This document shows positions 1-10,198 of a stretch of 64,000 nt of DNA, in pieces. This stretch comes from Oleispira antarctica RB-8. GTDB taxonomy: Bacteria; Pseudomonadota; Gammaproteobacteria; Pseudomonadales; Oceanobacteraceae. Made by a program: the position numbers and the translations under genes. How positions within the stretch are numbered: position 1 is the first letter of the stretch; every line of letters starts with the position of its first letter. The DNA is taken from the NCBI GenBank assembly GCA_000967895.1, contig FO203512.1, positions 1 through 64,000 on the forward strand, given 5' to 3'. The notes below the pieces were generated by a model, which ran no database searches, had not been told where the DNA came from, and saw only the letters and a list, made by a program, of their open reading frames with translations.

Positions 1-1542
1 GTGGCTGAGGCGCTCTGGAACCGCTGTTTGGATTATTTGCAGGATGAACTGCCTTCACAGCAATACAATACTTGGATACGTCCACTGCAAGTTGAAGCAG
101 AGGGTGATAGCATTTTATTGCGTGCACCAAACCGCTTTGTTAAGGATTGGGTGAAAGATAAATATCTTCATCGAATTCATGAAATTATCTGTGAAATCAA
201 TGACGGTTGTATGATCGAGGTTGAAGTAGCAATAGGCGGAGCAAAAGCAAAGCCTGCACCTACCCCCATGCCTAAATTACCGGTAAAAAAACCTGCGCCT
301 TTAAAAACGGCTTCTATTAATAGAAAGCCATCTTTTGTGATGGATACATTAGAAGAAGATGCCAATGCGCCGATGCAAGGTTCTTTGGATATAGAACAAG
401 CAACGTTACCTGTAGCCAAAACCAATAGAACAGCGGCTAATTCTGCTTTTCCTGGTTTTGGTTCATCCAGTGCTAGGCCAACCGGTAGACGTGAAGTTCA
501 AGTCGAAGGCGGCATTCAGCATCAAAGTTTTCTTAATAAAACGTTTACCTTTGATACCTTTGTAGAAGGTAAATCAAATCAACTGGCTCATGCGGCCGCT
601 CAGCAAGTTGCAGAAAACGCTGGCGGTTCTTACAACCCACTGTTTATATACGGTGGTGTTGGCTTAGGTAAAACACACTTGATGCATGCTGTGGGCAACC
701 ACATGCAGCAGAAAGATACCAATGCTCAGGTTCTGTACGTTCACTCAGAGCGTTTTGTGCAAGATATGGTGAAAGCGTTACAGTTGAATGCTATTAACGA
801 ATTTAAGCGCTTCTACCGCAGTCTTGATGCTTTGTTAATTGATGATATTCAGTTTTTCGCGGGTAAAGAACGTTCACAAGAAGAGTTTTTCCATACTTTT
901 AATGCATTATTAGAAGGTGGCCAGCAGATGATTTTAACGTGTGATCGTTATCCACGTGAAATCAATGGTTTAGAAGAACGTTTAAAGAGTCGCTTTGGCT
1001 GGGGATTAACCGTTGCGGTTGAACCCCCTGAGCTAGAAACCCGTGTTGCTATACTATTAAAGAAAGCCGATCAGGCGAATGTCAATTTGCCTGACGATGC
1101 AGCTTTCTTTATTGCACAAAAGATTCGCTCCAACGTCCGTGAACTTGAAGGCGCGCTCAAACGAGTGATTGCGAACTCGCATTTTACCGGCAGTGAGATT
1201 ACTCTACCCTTTATTAAAGAATCTTTAAAAGATTTACTGGCCTTGCAAGACAGACAGGTTAGTATTGATAATATTCAGAGAACTGTTGCAGAATACTATA
1301 AACTTAAGCTCTCAGACTTGTTATCCAAGCGTCGGACGCGATCTATTGCCCGACCAAGACAAGTCGCCATGGCGTTAAGTAAAGAATTAACCAATCATAG
1401 CCTTCCCGAAATCGGTGAAGCCTTTGGTGGACGAGATCATACGACAGTCTTACATGGCTGTCGTAAGATAAAAGAATTACAAGAAACAATGGCGGACATT
1501 AGGGAAGATTATAAAAACCTAATGCGCTCACTAACAACCTAG
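1..1542 (+). CDS. dnaA: Chromosomal replication initiator protein DnaA
   Basis: DnaA binds DnaA boxes at oriC, melts the origin and recruits the DnaB helicase. The 513-residue protein has the N-terminal oligomerisation domain, a long low-complexity linker (about residues 80-170), the AAA+ domain with Walker [10 protein letters not shown] at 218-226 and Walker B LLIDD at 278-282, and the C-terminal DNA-binding domain with the signature GGRDHTTV starting near 476. The start is GTG at the first base of the window and matches the usual DnaA N-terminus ([10 protein letters not shown]), so the gene looks complete, although its ribosome site and oriC side lie outside. It heads the dnaA-dnaN-recF-gyrB block. 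Confidence 0.98.
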   Translation: MAEALWNRCLDYLQDELPSQQYNTWIRPLQVEAEGDSILLRAPNRFVKDWVKDKYLHRIHEIICEINDGCMIEVEVAIGGAKAKPAPTPMPKLPVKKPAPLKTASINRKPSFVMDTLEEDANAPMQGSLDIEQATLPVAKTNRTAANSAFPGFGSSSARPTGRREVQVEGGIQHQSFLNKTFTFDTFVEGKSNQLAHAAAQQVAENAGGSYNPLFIYGGVGLGKTHLMHAVGNHMQQKDTNAQVLYVHSERFVQDMVKALQLNAINEFKRFYRSLDALLIDDIQFFAGKERSQEEFFHTFNALLEGGQQMILTCDRYPREINGLEERLKSRFGWGLTVAVEPPELETRVAILLKKADQANVNLPDDAAFFIAQKIRSNVRELEGALKRVIANSHFTGSEITLPFIKESLKDLLALQDRQVSIDNIQRTVAEYYKLKLSDLLSKRRTRSIARPRQVAMALSKELTNHSLPEIGEAFGGRDHTTVLHGCRKIKELQETMADIREDYKNLMRSLTT

Positions 1543-1561
1543 ATGGGTAAAGTGGAGAAAC

Positions 1562-2662
1562 ATGAAGTTCGTAATTTCTAGGGAAGCACTACTGCGCCCA
1601 TTACAACTTGTTGCTGGTGTTGTTGAAAAACGCCAAACCTTACCAGTACTTTCTAATATCTTATTAGATGTTAAAGGTAAGCAACTATCACTCACCGGTA
1701 CCGACCTTGAAGTTGAGCTGGTTGGTCGAGTAACTTTGGAAGAAGTTACACTAGAAGGTGAAATAACCGTTCCTGGTAAGAAGCTAATGGACATTGTTCG
1801 TTCATTACCTGACGGCTCAATGATTGAGTTTGAGCAAGACGAACAGCGTATGAATATTCGTTCTGGTCGTTCGCGTTTTACTTTATCAAGCTTACCAGCA
1901 ACAGAGTTTCCTAACATTGAAGAGATTGCCGGTGAGCAACCCTTCACTGTTGAGCAAGCTAAGCTACGTCGAGTTATCGATCGTGTAGCCTTTGCTATGG
2001 CTCAGCAAGATGTTCGTTATTACTTGAATGGTATGTTGCTGGAAGTAAATGCTTCTTCATTACGCTCAGTTGCTACAGATGGCCACCGTCTAGCAACCTG
2101 TATCGTAGAAGCCAGCGGTCCTGAAACTCAGTTGCAGCTAATCGTGCCGCGCAAAGGTATTTTAGAGTTAAGTAAGTTGCTTACTGAACCTGAAGATAGC
2201 GTTACTTTACTTTTGAGTCCGAATCATATTCGCGCCGAAACGGGTGACTTTACCTTTACCTCTAAATTGGTAGATGGAAAATTTCCTGATTATGGCCGTG
2301 TAATTCCTAAAAACGGTAATAAGGTCATTTTGGCTGATCGTCAGGAATTACGCCAAGTATTCGCCCGTACTGCGATTCTTTCTAATGAAAAATATCGTGG
2401 TGTTCGTGTCGTTCTTAACTCAGGTAACCTGCAAGTATTTGCTAATAACCCAGAGCAAGAAGAAGCAGAAGAATCTATTGCTGTTGATTACGAAGGCGAT
2501 AGCTTAGAAGTCGGCTTTAATGTGAGTTATCTGCAAGACGTATTAGGTGTTATTGGTACTGACCAAGCTAAGATTACTTTATCCGATGCTAACAGCAGTG
2601 CGTTATTAGAAGAATCTGATAATAGCGACGCGTTATATGTCGTTATGCCAATGCGCTTGTAG
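1562..2662 (+). CDS. dnaN: DNA polymerase III beta sliding clamp
   Basis: The beta clamp encircles DNA as a dimer and tethers polymerase III and many repair factors. The 366-residue length and the ending VVMPMRL are typical of the family, and the sequence spans the three repeated clamp domains of about 120 residues. A GGAG ribosome site lies just before the ATG. It starts 19 bases after dnaA, consistent with co-transcription. Nothing unusual was seen. Confidence 0.98.
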   Translation: MKFVISREALLRPLQLVAGVVEKRQTLPVLSNILLDVKGKQLSLTGTDLEVELVGRVTLEEVTLEGEITVPGKKLMDIVRSLPDGSMIEFEQDEQRMNIRSGRSRFTLSSLPATEFPNIEEIAGEQPFTVEQAKLRRVIDRVAFAMAQQDVRYYLNGMLLEVNASSLRSVATDGHRLATCIVEASGPETQLQLIVPRKGILELSKLLTEPEDSVTLLLSPNHIRAETGDFTFTSKLVDGKFPDYGRVIPKNGNKVILADRQELRQVFARTAILSNEKYRGVRVVLNSGNLQVFANNPEQEEAEESIAVDYEGDSLEVGFNVSYLQDVLGVIGTDQAKITLSDANSSALLEESDNSDALYVVMPMRL

Positions 2663-2696
2663 TAGCTAGAGTCCCCTTCTCTATGTCGGCTTTTTT

Positions 2697-3788
2697 ATGC
2701 CAATAAAGCGCTTACAAATTAGCGGTGTACGCAACTTACAACCGCTTTCATTAACCCCCGCTCTGGGGGTTAATTTTATCTACGGTGAAAATGGCAGTGG
2801 CAAAAGCAGTTTGCTTGAAGCTCTGTACATACTCGCAACTGGAAAATCTTTTCGCCATCATTTATTAAAACCTGTTATCCAGCACGACATGGATGAATGT
2901 GTCTTATTTTCTGAAATAGACGATAACCGTTTAGGTAATGGTCGATTGGGCGTAAGGCGAAGCCGCAGTGGTGATAAAGCAATAAGACTCAATGGCGAAG
3001 CACTTCACTCCCAAGCAGAAGCCTCTTCTTGGTTACCGGTACAAATTATTGAACCCAATACCTTTAAATTGTTATCAGGTTCACCACAAGAACGCCGTCA
3101 GTTTATCGATTGGGGTGTGTTCCACGTGGAACATTCCTTTTTGGATCAATGGCGAGAATTTAAAAAGCTGCTTCAGCAACGCAATGCCGTATTAAAGAAA
3201 CAACAGCCTGATTGGTTAGATGTTTGGGATAAAGGATTCGTTAAAGCGGCTAACGCTGTAAACGAGTCAAGGAAAGCCTATATAGAGCGATTACTGCCTG
3301 TTTTTCAGCATACTTTAAGTCGATTAGATGCTAATCTAGACGTGGAATTATCCTTCTACCCTGGTTGGGAAAGGACATCTAATTTAATCGATATATTGCA
3401 TAAACAGCGCGAGCGAGACTTACAGATTGGGCATACTCAATCTGGGCCACAACGCGCAGAGCTTCGGATTAAAGTTGATAAGATGAATGCGGCTGATATT
3501 CTATCTCGTGGTCAGCAAAAAGCCGTTGTGGCAGCTTTGAAGCTTTCTCAGGGGGTATTGTTTCAGCAAGAGACAGAACGCAGTACAATCTATCTAGTCG
3601 ATGACTTAGCTTCTGAGTTGGATGAAAAGCATCGTTTTGCTTTATGTCAGCTGCTAGAAGATTTAAAATGTCAGGTTTTTATTACCAGTATTGAGCACAA
3701 TAGCATTAGTGATCACTGGAAACCTAAAGGTTGTAAGATGTTCCACGTGGAACAAGGGCATGTTAGCGATAAAACACCGCTCGTTTAA
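2697..3788 (+). CDS. recF: DNA replication and repair protein RecF
   Basis: RecF is an SMC-like ATPase that works with RecO and RecR to load RecA at gaps. Walker A GENGSGKS is at residues 30-37, an ABC-type signature LSRGQQK lies in the last third, and a Walker B segment (IYLVDDLASELD) follows. The 363-residue length is normal. No strong Shine-Dalgarno site is visible before the ATG, so translation may be coupled to dnaN. The gene carries two perfect parS palindromes, which encode FHVEH and FHVEQ, so chromosome-segregation sites are embedded in coding sequence. Confidence 0.96.
   Translation: MPIKRLQISGVRNLQPLSLTPALGVNFIYGENGSGKSSLLEALYILATGKSFRHHLLKPVIQHDMDECVLFSEIDDNRLGNGRLGVRRSRSGDKAIRLNGEALHSQAEASSWLPVQIIEPNTFKLLSGSPQERRQFIDWGVFHVEHSFLDQWREFKKLLQQRNAVLKKQQPDWLDVWDKGFVKAANAVNESRKAYIERLLPVFQHTLSRLDANLDVELSFYPGWERTSNLIDILHKQRERDLQIGHTQSGPQRAELRIKVDKMNAADILSRGQQKAVVAALKLSQGVLFQQETERSTIYLVDDLASELDEKHRFALCQLLEDLKCQVFITSIEHNSISDHWKPKGCKMFHVEQGHVSDKTPLV
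3118..3133. promoter_or_regulatory. parS site 1 (ParB-binding palindrome) inside recF
   Basis: TGTTCCACGTGGAACA is a perfect 16-base palindrome. It contains the ParB-binding core GTTCCACGTGGAAC known from Pseudomonas chromosomal parS sites. It is read as part of V-F-H-V-E-H in RecF. Its place within 4 kb of dnaA fits the origin-proximal clustering of parS. Confidence 0.85.
3739..3754. promoter_or_regulatory. parS site 2 (ParB-binding palindrome) inside recF
   Basis: This is the same perfect 16-base palindrome TGTTCCACGTGGAACA, 621 bases after the first copy and again inside recF, where it encodes M-F-H-V-E-Q. Two identical copies in one gene make chance unlikely. They form a local parS pair for ParB loading near the origin. 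Confidence 0.85.
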
Positions 3789-3832
3789 ACCTGATAAAGA
3801 TAGGATATTGAGCGTTGATTATCAGATAAAAG

Positions 3833-3838
3833 TATAAT
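3833..3838 (+). promoter_or_regulatory. Possible gyrB promoter (-10 element)
   Basis: A perfect -10 hexamer TATAAT lies in the 215-base gap between recF and gyrB. No good -35 sits 16-18 bases upstream (TTGAGC is 19 away), so the assignment is weak. The AT-rich gap makes a separate gyrB promoter plausible, with a leader of roughly 160 bases. Confidence 0.35.
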
Positions 3839-3955
3839 AAATCTGGTTTTCATAACAAGACGGTTAAATTCTATAAAGAGAAATATAGTGCATATCCAAT
3901 AAACTAATTTATTGAATGTGTATTAGAAAAATAACGAATTCGAATTTTTACGTGA

Positions 3956-6424
<2,469 letters not shown>

Positions 6425-6455
6425 ATTTAAAAGTTTTTAAATAGCTAGAAAAATG

Positions 6456-6489
6456 AAACCTCAGTTGTGTAAACGTCTGGGGTTTTTTT
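6456..6489 (+). terminator. gyrB intrinsic terminator
   Basis: The stem AAACCTCAG (6456-6464) pairs with CTGGGGTTT (6477-6485), with one wobble pair, and is followed by a run of T. It lies 32 bases after the gyrB stop. Confidence 0.75.
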
Positions 6490-6604
6490 ATATTATTTAA
6501 TTTACAATATTATTTTATGAAAATTCTACGATGTACAATGTGATTAATAAATATTATGAATAAAATAAAAAATTGATAGGTTGGTTGATGTGATTTATAA
6601 GCAT

Positions 6605-6633
6605 AAAAAAGCCCGAAAAATTCGGGCTTTTTT
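6605..6633. terminator. Bidirectional intrinsic terminator
   Basis: A perfect GC-rich stem, AGCCCGAA / TTCGGGCT with a short A-loop, is flanked by A and T runs on both sides. It can end transcription from gyrB and also from the leftward lipoprotein gene. Confidence 0.8.
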
Positions 6634-6653
6634 ACATTTAAAATAAAATAATT

Positions 6654-6905
6654 TTATTTCACTTCATCAATACCATCTTCTATTTGCTCACCTACTTCTT
6701 CTGCTGGATTCTGGAAAGGCTCTTTAATTTTGTCACCCACTTCATCAGCGGTATCTTCAATTTTATTACCTGCATCTTGAGCCATTTCTTTGGTGCTTTC
6801 ATAAGCCTCATTTGCTTTTTCAGTGACACTGTCTGCTGTATTGTTATCACACGCAGCCAATACTAAAGCCAGAGCTGTTATCGATAGAGTTGATAGAATT
6901 TTCAT
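6654..6905 (-). CDS. Small LEA-like amphipathic lipoprotein
   Basis: This is an 83-residue protein of no named family. It has a lipoprotein signal peptide with lipobox LAAC (residues 16-19) and Asp at +2 of the mature protein, which in E. coli favours retention in the inner membrane. The rest is charged and repetitive with an 11-residue-like rhythm (EKANEAYESTK, AQDAGNKIEDTA, DEVGDKIKE), similar to LEA-type or YtxH-like stress proteins. The ribosome site AAGGAG is strong. It follows the DUF1328 gene at 54 bases and ends at the bidirectional terminator, so it is probably the last gene of the leftward sigma54 operon. Confidence 0.75.
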   Translation of the reverse strand: MKILSTLSITALALVLAACDNNTADSVTEKANEAYESTKEMAQDAGNKIEDTADEVGDKIKEPFQNPAEEVGEQIEDGIDEVK

Positions 6906-6959
6906 AAAAATCTCCTTAAGATTTATTGAATATGTGTATTTAAAATATTTTTACAGTTT

Positions 6960-7139
6960 TTAAGATATATTCGTCTTTTTGCCTTTTATCAATCCTAAGA
7001 TCAATGAGACCGCAAACAATACGATAAAGATAAAGAACAGTATCTTTGCAATACTAACAGCAGAAGACGCAATACCGCCGAATCCAAATAACGCAGCAAC
7101 GATAGAGACAATAAAGAACACTAATGCCCAATGTAACAT
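6960..7139 (-). CDS. DUF1328 (YtjA-like) small membrane protein
   Basis: This is a 59-residue protein starting MLHWALVFFIVSIVAALFGF and continuing GGIASSAVSIAKILFFIFIV. Two hydrophobic helices with a central FGFGGIA motif are the hallmark of the DUF1328/YtjA family, and the tail is basic (KGKK). GAGGT lies before the ATG. The family is widespread and its function is not established. It lies between the outer-membrane protein gene and the lipoprotein gene in one orientation, so all three may form one transcript. Confidence 0.8.
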   Translation of the reverse strand: MLHWALVFFIVSIVAALFGFGGIASSAVSIAKILFFIFIVLFAVSLILGLIKGKKTNIS

Positions 7140-7180
7140 ATTGTTTACCTCACTTATTTAGCTGATTTTTAATATGCTAT

Positions 7181-7196
7181 GACACTAACTTGTGTC
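7181..7196. repeat. Small inverted repeat upstream of the DUF1328 gene
   Basis: GACAC and GTGTC are separated by six bases, about 42 bases before the DUF1328 start, in the gap after the outer-membrane gene. No T run follows, so it looks more like a protein site or processing hairpin than a terminator. Weak evidence. Confidence 0.25.
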
Positions 7197-7225
7197 TAAA
7201 CTAAAAATTAATTGTTTACATTAAT

Positions 7226-7771
7226 TTAAAATGAAAATTGTGCTGAAACAGACATCATGTCTAATTCTGGATTAATGTCTTCATCAAGCTGATAGCGATC
7301 ATAATCAATTCGAATATCAACCGATTCACCTAATCCCACTTCTAATCCTACTCCGGCAAAAAAGTCTCCGCCTTCCACATCTTTTCTAATAGGAAGATTA
7401 CTCACTTTATAATTCGCTTCCCACATTAACCAACCACCGCGAGCTCTTATTGCAAAGTAATCACCGAGCGGTAGCCCTAATGTTAATGCAGCTGATATGC
7501 CTTCTATTTCAGATTTTATAAAGCCATCTTCACCATCACTGAAAGAAAGATACGTTACTTCTGCACCGACTACATCGGTTGCTTGAGCCCCTAAAAATAC
7601 CTTACCCACTGTATTTTCATCATTAAACTCTTGGTTATTACTGTCGTCTTCAAACTTAAACTTATATTGGCCATAACCCGCACCAATATATCCACGTGGT
7701 TCAGCAAATGCCGCGACGGATGTAAGCGATAATAGACCTACAGTAGCAATGGTACTTATACGTTTAAACAT
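7226..7771 (-). CDS. Outer-membrane beta-barrel protein (OmpA/OmpX-like porin family)
   Basis: This 181-residue protein has a cleavable signal peptide (ending AAFA-EPRG), alternating beta-strand patterns (YIGAGYGQYKFKF, VGAEVTYLSFSDG) and a C-terminal ISVSAQFSF-type Phe ending for BAM recognition. The start was placed at MFKR because AAGGAG precedes it at good spacing; an in-frame ATG lies 18 bases further upstream. Ligand and role are unknown. A near-consensus sigma54 promoter lies about 36 bases upstream, with paired dyad sites behind it, so expression probably depends on the divergently encoded regulator. Confidence 0.8.
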   Translation of the reverse strand: MFKRISTIATVGLLSLTSVAAFAEPRGYIGAGYGQYKFKFEDDSNNQEFNDENTVGKVFLGAQATDVVGAEVTYLSFSDGEDGFIKSEIEGISAALTLGLPLGDYFAIRARGGWLMWEANYKVSNLPIRKDVEGGDFFAGVGLEVGLGESVDIRIDYDRYQLDEDINPELDMMSVSAQFSF

Positions 7772-7806
7772 GGTTGCTCCTTTTTCCATTAAGACGATTA
7801 CTATAG

Positions 7807-7822
7807 AGCAACATGCATGCCA
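7807..7822 (-). promoter_or_regulatory. sigma54 (-24/-12) promoter of the outer-membrane protein operon
   Basis: On the minus strand the sequence reads TGGCAT-N5-TTGCT. GG and GC are spaced exactly ten bases apart, as RpoN requires, and it nearly matches TGGCAC-N5-TTGCW. The predicted transcript start is near 7796, giving a leader of about 25 bases. Confidence 0.75.
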
Positions 7823-7870
7823 GCTAATATTTACCTGTTTAATGGGTTAAAACGCTTATCAAACCATTAA

Positions 7871-7918
7871 ATATGGTTGAAAATCACCAATTAAATAAGT
7901 ATATGGTTGAAAAGAACC
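7871..7918. promoter_or_regulatory. Paired upstream activator dyads (direct repeat, 30-base period)
   Basis: The 13-base sequence ATATGGTTGAAAA occurs exactly at 7871-7883 and 7901-7913. Each copy begins an imperfect dyad GGTT-N6-MACC (7875-7888 and 7905-7918). Spacing is 30 bases, close to three helical turns. The sites lie about 55-100 bases upstream of the sigma54 promoter, the normal enhancer position for an NtrC-type activator. A third related site lies at 9479-9492. Confidence 0.6.
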
Positions 7919-8068
7919 GAATATTTATTAATTTGTTATAGCTCGAAAATTTATAAATAGATAAAGACATTAACTTTATAGAAATATAAAATTCTATTCT
8001 CCGTGTGAATACTTGCTTCTATTGATCGCTAGGCGACACATTTCATAGTTTATAAAAGGAAGAGATTT

Positions 8069-9466
8069 ATGAATAAACGATTGCTGATCATTGAAGATGA
8101 CGTAAAAAACAGTGAAAGTTTAGCGAAGCATTTTACAAAGAAACATTGGCACGTTGATATTGTTGATAGTTTAACATTAGTTAAAGACCATCTGATGGAT
8201 GACGATTTTTGCCCTGATGTTATTTTGGCTGACCTAGATGTTTCTGCTAATGAAATGTTTAAAAACAGCGATGAACTACAAAAGGTAACCAACTTTTCAG
8301 AGTGGATATTTACACACGATCCTGAAAAAGATATTAATGTCGATGAAATCGATGACCTCGCCTATGATATTTTAGAGAAACCTATTAAACATAGTCGTTT
8401 AGAAGTCGCTGTTAATCGTGCGCACCGATTGGCGACAATTAATCGCCGACTTATCAAATCTAGCAATACGAAGAAGCAGCTCTATCAAGTAGACAGTTAT
8501 CTGGGCCAAAGTGAAGCGGCTAAACATGTAAGAGAAACGTTAAGCGTACTAGCCGAAGCGCCTATTAGTGCTGTGACTATTGTTGGCGAAACAGGTAGTG
8601 GTAAAGGTCTTGCTGCTAGAATAATTCATCACTGCGGCCTTAATAGTGATGGACCCTTAATTGAGCTTAATTGTGCGGCGTTACCTAAAGAGTTACTCGA
8701 ATCACAATTATTTGGTCATGAAAAAGGCGCCTTTACAGGAGCCAATGAACGCTTTCGCGGTTTATTTGAACAAGCTCATGGTGGCACATTATTTTTAGAT
8801 GAAATTGGTGATATGGATCTTGATCTTCAAGCGAAGTTGCTAAAAGCGCTAGAAGATAAAAAAGCACGCCGTATTGGTGGGGAGCGTGAAATTAGTTTTG
8901 ATGTACAAATAATCGCCGCGACCGGTGTTGATTTGGGAGAAGCAATGCACAAGGGAGAATTCAGAGATGACCTATATCACCGCTTGAATGTTTTTTGTGT
9001 GAGTCTTCCTTCATTATCACAGCGTAAAGAAGACTTAGTCGAGCTAGTACCTAATATTATCAAGGAGTACAACAGTAAAGCCAACAAACATGTCACTGTG
9101 GTGACTGACGAAGTATGGGAGCAATTATTTAACTATTCGTGGCCTGGCAACATACGTGAATTACGTAATGTTATTGAGCGCAGTGTATTACTGTCTAAAG
9201 ATGAAGTACTACCTGCTAAATGGTTACAGCTAACAGAAACATGCGATATACAAAAAGAGCAAAGTAACCGTTATCAATCTAAAAATTCGATCACTATTCA
9301 TTTAGATGGAAGTATGAATTTAGATGAAATGGATAGTTTTATTATTCAAACCGCGCTTGAACAAAATGATTATAATGTTTCGCAAACATCTGACATTTTA
9401 GGCACTACGCGAGAAACGTTAAGATACCGTATTCAAAAATATAATCTGAAGGATAAGGTGTCATGA
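8069..9466 (+). CDS. Orphan sigma54-dependent response regulator (NtrC family)
   Basis: This is a 465-residue enhancer-binding protein. The receiver domain spans residues 1-120 with acidic EDD at 9-11, candidate phospho-acceptor D55 in VILADLDV, and K104. The AAA+ domain has Walker A GETGSGKG at 173-180 and the sigma54-contact loop GAFTGA at 220-225. A Fis-type helix-turn-helix lies at the C-terminus (TSDILGTTRETLRYRIQKY). AAGGAAGAG precedes the ATG. No histidine kinase gene is adjacent. It sits between two sigma54 promoters, both carrying GGTT-N6-AACC-like sites, which makes it their probable activator. Confidence 0.92.
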   Translation: MNKRLLIIEDDVKNSESLAKHFTKKHWHVDIVDSLTLVKDHLMDDDFCPDVILADLDVSANEMFKNSDELQKVTNFSEWIFTHDPEKDINVDEIDDLAYDILEKPIKHSRLEVAVNRAHRLATINRRLIKSSNTKKQLYQVDSYLGQSEAAKHVRETLSVLAEAPISAVTIVGETGSGKGLAARIIHHCGLNSDGPLIELNCAALPKELLESQLFGHEKGAFTGANERFRGLFEQAHGGTLFLDEIGDMDLDLQAKLLKALEDKKARRIGGEREISFDVQIIAATGVDLGEAMHKGEFRDDLYHRLNVFCVSLPSLSQRKEDLVELVPNIIKEYNSKANKHVTVVTDEVWEQLFNYSWPGNIRELRNVIERSVLLSKDEVLPAKWLQLTETCDIQKEQSNRYQSKNSITIHLDGSMNLDEMDSFIIQTALEQNDYNVSQTSDILGTTRETLRYRIQKYNLKDKVS

Positions 9467-9478
9467 ATATAAAATTTT

Positions 9479-9492
9479 GGTTTAAAAGAACA
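9479..9492. promoter_or_regulatory. Third activator dyad, upstream of the coiled-coil gene
   Basis: GGTTTAAAAGAACA matches the copy at 7905-7918 (GGTTGAAAAGAACC) at 12 of 14 positions. It lies about 75-90 bases upstream of the -24 element of the sigma54 promoter at 9567, in the same relation as the pair upstream of the outer-membrane protein gene. Confidence 0.5.
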
Positions 9493-9566
9493 ATCCAGTG
9501 GTGTAAATGACCCAAAAAAATTAAGCATTTTTTACTTCCCAGCTTATAAGTAGCAAGTTACAGGCT

Positions 9567-9582
9567 AGGCATAAATACTGCA
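9567..9582 (+). promoter_or_regulatory. sigma54 (-24/-12) promoter of the coiled-coil gene
   Basis: AGGCAT-N5-CTGCA keeps the essential GG-N10-GC arrangement (GG 9568-9569, GC 9580-9581). The predicted start near 9593 gives a leader of about 28 bases before the ATG. Confidence 0.6.
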
Positions 9583-9620
9583 TTATTATTGTTTCCTAGC
9601 ATTGAAAAAGGAAATATATA

Positions 9621-9911
9621 ATGAGTGAAGCCAAAGCATACAGAGAAAAATACGAAGCTAAATTGGATGAGTGGGAAGCAGAAATTACTAAGATGAAAGC
9701 GAAAGCTCGCCAAGAAAAATCTGATGCATCTATTGATCTGCAGCACAAAATAGAAGACTTAGAAGCTAAATATACCGTATTGAAAAAGAAACTGAATGAA
9801 CTATCTAATCACGGTAATAATGCTTGGGATGAATTAAAATCAGGTATTGAAGAAGCGGGCTCAGATTTAAGTGGCTCTATTAAAGCAGCGGCACATAAAT
9901 TTGATAAGTGA
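9621..9911 (+). CDS. Small cytoplasmic coiled-coil protein
   Basis: This 96-residue, highly charged protein has no signal peptide. Heptad-like helices run from about residue 5 to 65 (YREKYEAKLDEWEAEITKMK, DLEAKYTVLKKKLNEL), followed by a Gly/Ser-containing tail (SGIEEAGSDLSGSIKAAAHKF). It resembles small stress-type coiled-coil proteins, but I assign no function. AAAAGGA precedes the ATG. It has its own sigma54 promoter and terminator, and directly follows the sigma54 activator gene. Confidence 0.75.
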   Translation: MSEAKAYREKYEAKLDEWEAEITKMKAKARQEKSDASIDLQHKIEDLEAKYTVLKKKLNELSNHGNNAWDELKSGIEEAGSDLSGSIKAAAHKFDK

Positions 9912-9919
9912 TAAAACAT

Positions 9920-9948
9920 AAACCCCAGGCTATTTCAGCTTGGGGTTT
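9920..9948 (+). terminator. Terminator after the coiled-coil gene
   Basis: AAACCCCAGGC pairs with GCTTGGGGTTT around a 7-base loop. It sits about ten bases after the stop codon. Confidence 0.7.
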
Positions 9949-10198
9949 ATATAATAAATTTACCAAACCTCGTGACTATCTCACACAATTAAAAATACCA
10001 TTGAGCAGAGTTCTTTCTCTGTAATTATCAGCTAATGTTACTCTAATCGAGCTGCTTCCCTCAAACGTTAGTCATTGACTGTACAACCTACCTTTTGAAC
10101 CCTAAGTCTCACATTATGCCTTCAGCTATGCTATTTTGCGCAAATCTAACAACTTGGTCAGTTTTTTTGGCCAACCGCCCCTAAATTAAAGGTGTTAT

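Noticed and set aside
2870-2890. DnaA box (TTATCCAGC) in recF
   Set aside because: It is a single imperfect copy inside a gene; no cluster of DnaA boxes is present, so oriC probably lies left of the window.
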